Source: Thamnidium elegans
Taxonomy: Eukaryota; Mucoromycota; Mucoromycetes; Mucorales; Mucoraceae
Length of the DNA stretch: 64,000 nt
NCBI GenBank assembly: GCA_025201345.1
Contig: JAIXMG010000007.1
Coordinates: forward strand, 1,240,001-1,304,000
Reading direction: 5' to 3'
In this document: piece after piece, positions 35,702 through 47,200 of the stretch
How positions within the stretch are numbered: position 1 is the stretch's first letter
Layout: each line of letters opens with the position of its first letter
Program-made: the position numbers and the translations under genes
Notes under the pieces: model-generated
Database searches by the model: none
What the model saw: only the letters and a program-made list of their open reading frames with translations
What the model was told of the DNA's origin: nothing

Positions 35702-36373
35702 CAACGTGTGAGTATAAAAACAATCAATATAGTTTTTTTTTTTTTTTTAGGGGTGTGGGTGTACTTGGTTACTTTTGTTCTATAGGAGAGAAAATAGAAG
35801 GGGATTTTGTAAAGGGGAAAAAAAAAAAAAAAAGTTATATATACTTTACAAGTCAGAAGAAGCTGGATCGTCAATAACATCGATCAAAGACATAACGTTA
35901 GGGTGATGTATAAGCTTCATAATAGCAATTTCACGTCGAACTGCTTTTTCAATAGCTGGATTAGCGGCTAAATGCGCTTTACTAATAATTTTTATAGCAA
36001 CTTGCTCTCCTGTATGCCTATGAACACCCAATTTAACTCGGCCTTTATTTTAATAGGAGTTGAGTAAATTGATACACGTATATTTTAATGATATAAAATA
36101 AAAATAATTACCTGATGCACCTTTTCCAAGGGTTTTACCTACAACATAATCTCCAATACATTTTTTAGGTTTTTGAGTAGAGTGTGTTGAAATAGCTCCA
36201 GAGCTACGTCTTCGGTCTCGCATAGAGCGAGAAGAACGACTAGCACTTGTATTGTTGGTAGCGGCCGAAGCTCTACGAGAATTTGGGTTCGTTCGTTGAT
36301 GATCAGGTATAGTTGGTGGGTAAAAATAAGGCTGTGGCGTATCTGGAGCGAAAGAAGGCATAGTAGACTGCAT
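32553..36373 (-). CDS. Nim1/Hsl1/Cdr2-type protein kinase with C-terminal KA1-like domain
   Basis: Cell-cycle/septin-linked Ser/Thr kinase of the SAD/Gin4/Hsl1 branch, which restrains Wee1. Eleven exons: 36373-36112, 36042-35850, 35664-35407, 35342-35309, 35238-35023, 34971-34769, 34695-34586, 34506-34113, 34058-32996, 32935-32851, 32797-32553; 1020 residues. Kinase domain about 75-335: [33 protein letters not shown] (Asp about 200), [19 protein letters not shown]. Then [20 protein letters not shown] and [14 protein letters not shown], typical of this subfamily. A long Ser/Thr/Gln-rich linker follows. The end forms a KA1-like lipid-binding module spread over three exons ([60 protein letters not shown]). 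The last two exons are easy to miss. Confidence 0.9.
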
Positions 36374-36940
36374 TATTATTAATAGTAAAAAAAAAGTTAA
36401 AAAAAAGGGAAAGAAAGCAACAAGAATATTATATCAAGTGTCAAAATGTATATATATACTTATATAATAAAGGAGAAGGCCAAAAAAAAAAAAAGGTATT
36501 ATAATGAAAATAAACAAAGCAGGAGTTGAAAATATACACACACTAGGAGTGAAGGAGGAAAAAAAAAGTATATGAAAAAAAAAAGATTACATGTATCCTA
36601 GAAAAGGGGACATTTGGGGTTATCTCTTTATTATTATTATGTATAATTTGGATAAAGAAAAAACTAGAGCGCTAATTGGAGGTGCATATAATAGTTTTGA
36701 CGAAACACACGCAAACATACCACTGTATAGTACTTTGCGCATGACACTCGTCATTTTTTAACTAATAATAGGAGCATGTATTTTTAACGAGTTCAGTTCA
36801 ACTAGTAATAATTATAAAATGAAAATCTCCCTCTTTTTGGCTTTATATATATATAATAAAAAATAGCCTCTAAAATTAGAAAAAACGATTTCAACCAACC
36901 TAGTTTATTATTATGCAGTTATAAACAATAGGTTGTTTGT
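36374..36940. other. Spacer: kinase promoter and 3' flank of zinc-finger gene
   Basis: 567 bp of AT-rich DNA. Contains several short A runs and TATATATA at about 36450 and 36845. No gene seen. Confidence 0.5.
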
Positions 36941-38969
36941 TTATTGAAAAAATCCTTCACCATAAACAACAGTTTCTAAGGAAACGAGATACTTTATACG
37001 TTCCTCTATGCCTATACTAATACGTTTTAAATCATCGTTTTCTTTATGCTTTTTTGATTCATTCGTAATCCAGTCCTTGAGTAGCTTCATATCTTTATTA
37101 CCCTTAACAAACCACCATTTCTTTTCGTCCTTGTTAAACCCAGGTCCGATAATAATTATACCATAAGCCCAATAAGGTTCATTATTCCTGTAATCTGTTG
37201 CATTGTTCAAGTGATCTAGTATATCATTAAATAACCAATACTTATTACCAAGCATATCACTGCCTAAGCACTTTAGTCTTTTTTCTTGCTTTTGAGTATG
37301 AATATAAAGTTCTAATGCTTTTTTCGACAAGTCTTGATCTTGGTCTCTAATAAGTGTTTCTAATGCATCCAATTCTATTTGTACTTCTTTTAACTCTTTA
37401 TCTTTTCCTTTTGTTGCTTGAAGTTGATGAACTCGATTAGATAAATTAGTTCTACTCACTAAATTTACCAAGTTTTCTCGTTTCCAGTCCTTTTGATACT
37501 TTTTAAAATCTAATTCCAAATCTCGTAATTCTTTAGTCATTGATTTTTGGCCTGCAGCAACAAGTGATTGTCTAATTTGAGTATCATATAAAAGTAATTC
37601 TAATAACATATTTATCATTTTTAATTCGTCTTCAAGTGATAGTAAATTACGATTTGTTGATTTTTGATATCTTTTAATTGTTGCGTCTAAATGAGATTGT
37701 TCATCACCGTCAATATCCATTCTGTCAATATCTTTGTCTATCATATCACGACTGGTAGGTACAGGAATATCTTTTACTTGAGCTACAGATAATAACTCTG
37801 CAATGTCTTGCCATCTCCTTCCAGTCATTCCTTCTGTATTAAGAACTTGTAATAATGCAAGATGCTTTCCTTCTTTATCAAAATATAAATTATCTAATTT
37901 TTTATCAGATATCCAACCATTTAATATATTTTTAGCCAATTGTGGTATTGCGTCTTCCATTTCTTCATGCATTAATTCATAATTTGTTGTGTTATTAAGA
38001 ATAATTAAAAATTGCCAAACAATATATGCTCCAAACTTTTTAATTCGCCAATCTCCCTGTACATTCTGTAAACTAGTTAAAAGTCGATTTTCAAATCCAT
38101 AAATCTCTCCAAATCTAAAAATAAATTCTCGAATTTGTAATCGGATCCATATTTCTTCTTCAGAATATAAAAGGTTGATTTCAGTCAGTTCTGGTGGGTT
38201 AATATCAATTAATATCTTTTTTGTCGTCTTGGTATTAAATGATAGCATTTGTCTAAAATATCTATCATTAGTTTTAATATATAAAAAACAAAAACAAAAA
38301 AAAAAAGTATTTACTTTGACCCTAAACATGCTCTAAATGCAAAATAAAATAATCAGAATACCAAAACAAAACCAAGCACAACAAAACACTTACTTGCAGT
38401 CGCATAATCCTCTACATACTAAACAGGCCCATTTAGCTTTAGTTTTGACATGTTGAATACTATTTCCATTTTTGTACACAAAGTTTTCTTGTTCGTTTTT
38501 ACTAATCCATTCCGCTGTCTCATTTACTTTTTCTAAAATACACTTTGTACAATAACTTATATCACAAAATTCCTTTGTACTTGGTTTTAAAGCGGTACAC
38601 TTTATCCTTTTGATCGTTTTCTATATTACTTATCAGACTCTACACTTTAAAGTATTTTATCACTCATTTTTTTTTTTTTTAAAAAAAAAAACTTACGCTA
38701 CAATTTTTACAAGGATCGACATGAGAAGATCCACTTTTACTAATGTTTAGTTCCTGAATAGACTTTTCTAATTTTTTTGTACACTCCTCAGCCGCCTTTT
38801 TTTCTTTATTAACATTGGTGGAAGAAAAGGAGGAAAAGCATAATCTATGTATATAAACAATAAGGGTCCAATACTTTTTTTTTTTTTTTTTTTTTTCACT
38901 AATTGTGGTTTACTTTGTTTGTTGAAACTTAGGTTTTTGCAATTCTTCTTGACGTTTTACTTTGCCCAT
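36941..38969 (-). CDS. 4CXXC-R1 zinc finger plus DDT/WHIM-like chromatin protein
   Basis: Exons 38969-38914, 38844-38697, 38620-38394, 38332-38315 (18 nt), 38252-36941 give 586 residues. Residues about 60-150 hold a cysteine-rich module (DPCKNCS; KCTALKPS..FCD; YCTKCILEK; WACLVCRGLCDCKACLG) matching the zf-4CXXC_R1 domain of CDCA7-like proteins, whose last C-D-C-K-A-C is completed by the 18-nt exon. The rest carries DDT/WHIM-like signals: EEEIWIRLQIREFIFRFGEI, GRRWQDIAELLSVA, and LGSDMLGNKYWLFNDILDHL, the WHIM2-like G-x-D-x-x-x-N-x-Y-W patch. This suggests a nucleosome- or remodeler-associated protein; CDCA7 itself partners an SNF2 enzyme in animals. The exact complex is not deducible. No catalytic domain. 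Confidence 0.8.
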
Positions 38970-40353
38970 ATTATATTAATATATATATAAAAAAAGGAGA
39001 ACACGACACGCGAAGTGAGTGAAAAAAAAAAAACTTTTTTTTTATTGTGCCGTGACTTTATTAAGGCATTTTTTAATTGGTTGGAGACGATCAACTGTCC
39101 TGATTCCTTTTACATATGAGCTCAAATAAAAAAAAACAATATACTATTTTTAAAAATGAAGCACTAACAAGTTGACAATTGACACGTCGTTACCATGACA
39201 GCGGCAGTCAGACTGCCTCAAAACATATTGACAGATCCTTGTAATAGGGCATAACTGTCAATTATCATTGAAACTATTGACTGATCGTTACCGTAAAAAC
39301 CAATTGTCACGGTACTCACATATAGGTTTTATTGAAGACAAACTTATGTTTTTTTTTTCAGGGAGTGTTTGTTTACGTCTGAAAATAAATCTTTTTGACA
39401 TAACTATTAAAACTTGATCCGTAACCAACTACGGCTAAACATATCAAATGCAATTTTATATAAATAAACAACAACATATTAGTAACAGTTACTTGATATA
39501 ATATGGAAACCTTTTTATTATTTATTATTAGAAAAAAAAATAATCTCCGAGAATAAAAATATGAGGTAAAGCGATTTATATGTCCATAAGGTTATTTCTT
39601 TTTAATAGTAAACAGTCTAAACTATCTAATATCAACAATGTAGAAACATGAAGTTACATACCGAATGGTGTGCCGAGAGAGAAGATTCCACAAACGTAAA
39701 TAGGATAATAAAAAAGCAGCTAATCTAACCTATGTTATCATTGATAAAATAAATGAGGACTGTCAACTTTGAACAAGCATGAATAAATCATAAATAACTG
39801 ATCCCTAAAAACTTCATAAAGTATAATTTGCTTGTTAGCTACATGTATATTGATGATGACAAAACTTTTCTTTTTTCAAATTACAAGTTCAATAAAAACG
39901 AGTTTTTATAGTAGTTTTAACAAATGTTTTTTTTTTTTTTGCTTATGCCGAAAAGTTTTTTCAGTTATGTTATAATTGTAACTGAGAAACGTTATTCTAG
40001 TTTTTTGTTGTTTTTGTGGTGTTGTGTAAATATACCATAAATAGCCACATTATATAGCTTTAAGGTTATAAAAGCAAATAATATTTGTTTCCACGAAAGT
40101 GGATGGTATGTATCATTCTATCATCTGTGACAGGAATATTTAAGAATGTATTGTAATGAAAAAAAAAAAAAAAAAATCAAATTTTTTTACAACCTAGACA
40201 GAAACAAAATCATTCTATCTAATGATTTATTGCATATCTTATACCCAAGAGCCCCCCAACGTCAAAAATGAAGGAGGCTGAAAGTTTAAAAAGGACAAAA
40301 AGGTCAATCCAAATCCTGATCCTTCTGTGGTTTTTTTTTTTTTCTTCACAAAA
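38970..40353. other. Divergent spacer, 1.4 kb
   Basis: Intergenic region between the zinc-finger gene (-) and the unknown 10-exon gene (+). AT-rich with homopolymers; holds the TGACA-motif cluster at 39173-39309. No ORF of note. Confidence 0.5.
39173..39309. promoter_or_regulatory. Cluster of TGACA/TGTCA motifs
   Basis: TGACA occurs at 39173, 39180, 39196 and 39229, and its complement TGTCA at 39256 and 39305: six copies in 137 bp, where about 0.3 would be expected at even base composition. The cluster sits 200-340 bp upstream of the zinc-finger gene's ATG. The core resembles sites of TALE homeodomain proteins, but the binding factor is a guess. Confidence 0.35.
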
Positions 40354-42581
40354 ATGATGCTCTTTTCTCTTCATTCGATTTTTACTCAGCCGACAACTAT
40401 TCAAACTGACAATAAACTTTTAAAGTATGTTCAAAAAATAAAAGTATGCGATTTTAGTATTGTCGATTACTTTCAGTATTTTGGGTTCAAGGAGAGACAC
40501 CTTGCCAACGCTACTTTCAAAGAACTTATTGGTGCCATATTGACGCACCCCAAGGCTGAAAAACATTTAATTCATTTTGCAGAATCTCATTATATTAATG
40601 ACTTTGCAGTGAGTGTGTAAAGAAAAATCTATCTGTTTTAAAACTTATGTTATTTTTCAGGTACTAGATTCAGACGACGCCATAATGTTTTGGGCAGAAA
40701 AAGTCAAGAAATCAATTGAAAATATAAATGTTGAAATAGGAATTAAAAACAAAAAATTGGAAGCATTAAACGAATTGGATAAAGTTAACAATCTTTTGAA
40801 AGTCAAGGTACATGCAAAAAAAGGGGTAGAATGATTATGTCACTAATACAATTTTTTTTTAGGAAAAACAAATTTGTATGCCAACTAATCACAAGCAAAA
40901 AATGAGTGCCCCTGCTAAGGAGGAGAAGATGAGGGATAGCAAGGTATGTAAAAAAAAAAAAAGGCAATTTTTTCACTATAGCTAATTAAATCGGAAAACA
41001 GGTCGAGGTTTACGACGAAGGGTAATTTCATTAATTGCGTAGTGTAATTTTATTCATACTAATTATTGAGTACAGGGCAGTGGAAGAGGAGACGGAAATG
41101 ACAGGAATCACAGAGAGACCTTCAGCTCCACAACAAGCGTTTCAAAAACGACCCCAAGCAGCCCTCAGGTTCCCCTCTCCCAAGTTTATCGATGATGTTA
41201 ATATTGGAATATTTTTAACAAATATAAAACCTGTCTCACAAAACAATCAATGGACCGTAGGCAACCGAAACATGATGAAGGCTTGGATTATTTTTAAAAC
41301 AAAATGTGCAGAGCAATGTCTTCGAGGAGGGATTTCTGTTGCAGATGACATTCAATCAATTTTGTAAGTATTTTTTGTTGTTGTTACTGTTGTTACTTTT
41401 ATTTCAAGTTATCATTAACTTTGTTTCTTAAGGCCTTTATCCCATATTTTCTACGTGAAATCAAATGACAACTCTAAATTTATGAACGAGTATTATTTTG
41501 GTTACAAGACATTATGTACAGTGCAGCAGTATATCAAATCCAAGATTGGTATTGTCGATAAATACACCTTTAAAGGATCCGCTCAAACCGAAGCTATTCA
41601 AGTGGTTGAGGTAATGGTGAGAATACTCAATATATGCCCTCATAAACTAATATTCTGTTGTTTTTTTTATAGAATCTCTTGAAAAGGGATACTGGGAAAC
41701 GGAAGCCCGCAGCTAGACAAATAATCAATCTTGCCGTAGATCTTCCAGAAGATGAATATTTAATCATGTCAGAATTAGTCTCCATGTAAGTATAACATGA
41801 TGCATATTGTTTTATTACATCGGCTTACTCCTTTAAAACTTAGGATAAATTACTTGCCTCGGCGACCGGCTTCACCAGATAAAGTTCAGCATAAATTATG
41901 TCTCACAGATTATGCTAATCCCGTTCTCCGTCCTATATTTGAACACGTCAATGCAAAAACTAAATTAAAATGGTAAACTATAATTGATTTTTGCTTTCTT
42001 TCTTTTAGTAACCAAATATAGGTTAAATATGGAGTCGTCAGAAAAGAAAATGTCACTTGAACCAAACGCAGTAGTATACCCCCTCTCTGCCCATCCAAGA
42101 TGTTACCTCGGTATTGGTAAAGTGACACCCGTCACGGGAGATGAAGAGGAAGATCGGTTTAAAGCGTCAGCAGACCTTATCAGTCTTGCGATAAACTCAA
42201 AGGCCATTATAGACGATTATTTACAGACGTATGTTCGGGATGTTGTGTTTTTTCAAATAGTTGGTAAGATAAATTATGAGCGTTATTTTAAGCGCTTCGA
42301 CTAACTCTTCTGTTTTATTAGGATTTAAAATCACATTTTACATTATGTCTCTTTTACACGAGGGCATGTATGTGATGACCGATATAGCCGAAATAGAAGT
42401 ACCTCAGTCTATAGAAGATTTAGTCTCTTTTGCGACAAACCTACAAGCTTCATTAACCGTTTCAAGAATTTTTAAAGCTTGTTGTAATAATGAGAACAAG
42501 GATGCTGCTCGAAAAGGATATTTTAGACCGACACTATCTACTCCCAAGTTTGATCAATTGCTAAACCTTAACAAAGTATAA
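40354..42581 (+). CDS. Uncharacterised 10-exon protein, 570 residues
   Basis: Exons 40354-40608, 40661-40807, 40863-40943, 41002-41021 (20 nt), 41076-41363, 41433-41610, 41673-41785, 41844-41972, 42022-42263, 42322-42581. All junctions are GT/AG and keep one frame, strong evidence for a functional gene. I do not recognise the family. Visible: an N-terminal region with short helices (FQYFGFKERHLANATFKELI), a coiled-coil-like stretch (KKSIENINVEIGIKNKKLEAL), a basic/polar linker, and a long C-terminal globular half (DVNIGIFLTNIKPVSQNNQW; NAVVYPLSAHPRCYLGIGKV; ITFYIMSLLHEGMYVMTDIA). No signal peptide, zinc motif or known catalytic motif. An alternative start is the second ATG at 40357. It may belong to a lineage-specific Mucorales family. 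Confidence 0.75.
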
Positions 42582-42811
42582 CTATTCTGCCCTCATACCT
42601 TTAAAATTAAATTATTGCTATTACTTTATATTATTCCATATCACCCTAATAAATAAATGAAGCGAATTATTAATGATGGATAATCTAGCTGTGCTTTTTT
42701 TTTAGCTATTTTTTTTTTTGTTTTTTTTTTTGGGATAAGTAATTACTGCCAATTGAAAAAAAAAAAAAAAAAAAAAACTTATATAGCAAAAAAAAAACTT
42801 AGGACATGATT

Positions 42812-43153
42812 TTAAAATAACAAAGAGCAAATCAATGTGGACGAAAGGGTATAATAATTACCTCTTGGGTAAAAATCAACTTCCTCTATACTGGTCAGTA
42901 CTAAAAATGAAAGCGGGTTAGGCTTTTTCTTTTCCAGGACGGTATTTTTAATATCAGGAAATGACGCTTCGATCATACTTTTCTCTCTAACAGCGGAAAA
43001 ATTTCTTTTCGCAGTAAAATCATGTACATGCTCAGCCTTAAAAAGTTAAGCATCTTCTTATAAAAGAAAAACCTTGGTGGTGATGGGAGGAGCCAACAAA
43101 TAAGAGACCAACGACCAAAGAATAAATAGCTTGAACAAATAGATATGCCAAAT
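42812..43153 (-). pseudogene. Possible two-exon gene tail, start missing
   Basis: Minus-strand exon A (about 43153-43073, hydrophobic: YLFKLFILWSLVSYLLAPPI, TTK) can splice through a 36-bp intron (donor 43072, branch-like GCTTAAC, acceptor at 43037) to exon B (43036-42812, AEHVHDFTAKRNFSAVREKS, KKPNPLSFLVLTSIEEVDFY), ending at TAA. Composition looks coding, but no ATG or convincing upstream exon is found. Either a small membrane protein whose 5' part I missed, or a relic. Confidence 0.3.
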
Positions 43154-44206
43154 ATATTGAGTAGATAATTATATTAGAGTATTGGAGAGAATACAGACCA
43201 GACCGAATAGATTGATAAATAAGCAAAGTCGCGTTTGAGAAGTAGTCTTACCATATGTCTTGCTTCAGAAGTGAACCATCATCTTGTAGATTGTATTTAA
43301 GGAGCCTTGAGCAAGAAGTTGAATAGAATATTTTTTTTTTTTGAGAGAATAATGAAAAATCCCCTCGTTTTATAGTTTTTGAGAAAAATGTTTCCATAAC
43401 ATTCTTTTTTTTTTTTTACTGCTATAGATTACTAATGTTGCAGCAGTAATACTATAGTCTCTTTAGCTATGGTTTCATCGAGATTGTCAAGTAAACAAAT
43501 CTGCACAAAAAAAAAGAAAAAAAACCGCTTACTTTTTTTTTTTCATACTTACTATAGTAGTATTGCCATACCTTGTATCCAAATATAAAGTACGTTGATG
43601 TCCCCAGGAGGTAGATAGAGGAATAAAAGTGAATATATAAAGATGAAGAAAGTAAAAAAAAAGGGGGGGGGAAGGAAAGTACTATTTTCTCTTTTTTTGC
43701 ATGATTTGTTTATTTCATAATCGATCATCTTTTAGTTATATTTATTTTATGAGTGATTTTAACATATATGTATCTAAGTCATAACTATTAGTTTGTTCTG
43801 TCCTACAAGCTCGAGAGGAGAAGTATCATAAGAACACTCTGCTATAATAATAAAAAGTCGGTTAGTAAATAACTTTTTATTATCTAAACCCACTACGAAA
43901 CTGTTTCGAGAAACATACTCAAATGAAAATGGAGAGTGTTTTCGTATTAACTGAAAAGTTTCATTCTCTTAACTGGTGGTATTTTTATATGTTTGTCAAC
44001 ATTTTTGTATGTGAATACTTACTTTAACTGCATTAATATGAACTTTTTTTTTAAAAAAAAAATTCCCCAGAGCCAAACTCACATTAATCTCAGTAAATTA
44101 TCTAAGGAAGACGTTATCATCATTCTGTTGTGCCAATCTCATACATTTTTATATAAAAAAAAGATATAAAAAGGGCACTTCTTTTTTAGTTAAACTTTCT
44201 ATTTAT
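43154..44206. other. AT-rich spacer downstream of histidine kinase
   Basis: 1 kb without a supportable gene. An imperfect inverted repeat pairs GCAGTAATACTATAG near 43442-43456 with a related segment near 43553-43568. G and A runs at 43652-43672. Confidence 0.4.
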
Positions 44207-47200
44207 TTATTTATCTGTAAGTAATTTCGATTTTCCTCCTGCCATCATATGCGCAGATTGAGGTGCAAACTTTTTGATAGCCGCAATTAACTCGGGGAAT
44301 CGCAAAGGTTTTGTGACATACTCATCCTAAAAAAAAAAAAGATACTATAAATATATTGTTCAAATAATATAAAACTTCCCACTTACCATGCCAGCTTGCA
44401 AACACTTTTCTCTATCACCAATCATTGCATGTGCAGTCAAAGCAATAATTGGAATATGAGTTTTAGAATTTGAACTATGCTCAATTTCGCGAATCTTCTG
44501 AGTCGCTTCAAAACCACCCATTACGGGCATTTGTACATCCATCAAAATCAAATCAAAGGTTTGTGATTCGTAAGCTTCAACTGCCAATTTACCGTTGGCA
44601 ACGACTGTCACATGGTGTCCAAACTTTTCTAAAATACGAACTGCTAATTTCTGATTGACATCATTATCTTCGGCAAGTAAAACCTCTAAAGGTACAGTCT
44701 TGGAAGCATCACTAGGAAGTGCAGCATGACTTTCCAAAGCAGGCAACAGCACATCAGCCATACCAGCAAGGTTAGTAGGCGAGTTGATATATCCAGTAAT
44801 ACCTAAATCAATACAGAGTTTCATATTGAGAAGGTGTACTTCAGGAGCGATCAACACAATAGGTGTATAACGGAGTGGCACAATTTCTCTAATCTTTTCA
44901 GCCAATCCCATTTTATCAACAATGACTGTATCAAAGAAGGGAATATGTTTGCTCTTGCTTGAGTTAGCATTCGAGATAGCTGCTGCCTCTTCAATGCTAC
45001 TAACACGATAAGGCTTAAGATTCAAAGTCTTGATCTTGTCAATCACACCTGTTTCATCATTCATACTATCCAAAAACAAGATTCGTCTATTTCTGAAACG
45101 GCGTAGCTTCTCAATGATTTCCTTTTGCTCAAGACTGAAACGGAAAAGATTGACTGTAAAGAAGAACTCGGATCCACGACCATACTTGGACTCAACCCAT
45201 AAGTCACCGCCCATCAATTGAACAAGGTGTCTCGAGATAGAAAGACCTAAACCGGTACCACCATACTCACGACTACATTATGTATATATATAAAAATATT
45301 AGTAAAAAAAAAAAGAGACATAGAAATAAAGAAATAACCGAAAAAGACTTACGTAGTACTACCATCAGCTTGACAGAAAGTATCGAAAATAACATGAAGC
45401 TTATCTTCTTGAATACCAATACCAGTATCACTGACGCATAACTCCAATCTGACAGTATTATCTTGCATACGAACAGCTCTTGTACGAAGCACAACTTCGC
45501 CTTGTGTAGTAAACTTGACAGCGTTTCCGATCAAGTTTGTAATGACTTGGCTTAAACGGAGAGGATCACCGATTAACTGATCAGGAATAGATTGATCAAC
45601 ATGATAAATAAGATCTAATTTCTTTTGATTGGCCTTAACAGCTAACGTCTTCAAGACACTAAACACAGCAGCACGAAGAGAGAAAGGAATAGATTCAATT
45701 GTCATACGACCAGCTTCGATCTTTGAAATATCCAAGATATCATCAATGATAGTTAACAAACTATTAGCCAAACTAGAAACGATCATCAAGTTTTCTCTTT
45801 GTTGACGATTCAATTCGGTTTCTAAAGTAAGTGAAGTCATGCCAATAATACCATTCATGGGTGTACGAATTTCATGACTCATGTTAGCTAAAAATTCACT
45901 CTTGGATCGGTTAGCTAATTCAGCCGCTTCTCTTGCCAATCGATTCTTTTGAATGGCATCACGAAGCGATCCGACCATTTGATTAATCTTGGTCTTGAGA
46001 GAATCCATTTCACCAGAAGCTTCAACAGTAATCAATCGAGAGAAATCGTTTTCAGTAGCTGCAGCCGAAATTTGAGCGAAAGCACGAACCTGCGTAGTCA
46101 AATTGGAGGCCATAGTATTCACATTACTAGTAATTTCTCGCCATACACCTTCAACATCCATCACTTGTGCTTGAACACCAAGTTTACCTTCGGTACCTAC
46201 TTCTCGAGCAACTCTTGTTACTTCTGAAGCAAACGAACTAAGTTGGTCCACCATAGTATTAATTGTGTTTTTCAGTTCAGCAATTTCACCATGTACCTCA
46301 ACTTCAATCTTTTTCGATAAATCACCTTGTGCTACAGCTTTACAAACAGCAGCAATAGCTCGAAGTTGGTCTGTTAAATTACTTGCCATAAGATTGACAT
46401 TATCCGTTAAATCTTTCCAAGTACCATCGACACCTACAATCGCTGCTTGACCACCTAGCATACCTTCGGTACCTACTTGTCTAGCCACTCTTGTAACTTC
46501 CGCTGCAAATACACGAAGTTGATCTACCATGTCATTGACGGTTTCCCTATTTATTTAAAAAAAAAAAAGGAATCATTAGAAACATATACGACTGCTACAG
46601 AAAAAAAAATCAAACACTTACTTTAACTCTCGGATTTCACCACGAGTTTCAACTTCAATCTTTTTAGATAAATCACCAAGGGCAACTGCTTTGGTTACTT
46701 CGGCAATGGAACGTACTTGAGTCGTTAGATTGGCAGCCATGATGTTAACATTATCAGTTAAATCTTTCCAGGTACCAGCTACGCCTTGAACATTGGCCTG
46801 GCCACCCAGTTTACCATCAGTACCTACTTCTTTAGCAACACGGGTAACTTCAGATGAGAATTCGCGTAACTGATCAACCATAGAATTAACCGTAATCTTT
46901 AAATCTAGAATTTCACCACGCGTTTCAACATGAATCTTCTTTGATAAATCACCGTTGGCAACAGCTTTCGTAACCTCAGCGATAGAACGTACTTGAGATG
47001 TTAGATTTGCAGCCATGATGTTAACATTATCAGTTAATTCGTTCCAAGTACCCGCAACACCCTGTACAACTGCTTGACCACCTAATTTACCTTCAGTTCC
47101 TACTTCCTTAGAGACACGGGTTACTTCAGAAGCAAAGATACGAAGTTGATCTACCATGTTATTGACAATATTCTTTAAATCGAGAATTTCACCGCCAGAT

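Noticed and set aside
41002..41021. Treating the 20-nt exon of the unknown gene as intron
   Set aside because: Skipping it would break the frame between the flanking exons, while including it joins phase 0 to phase 2 correctly with good AG and GTAA signals.
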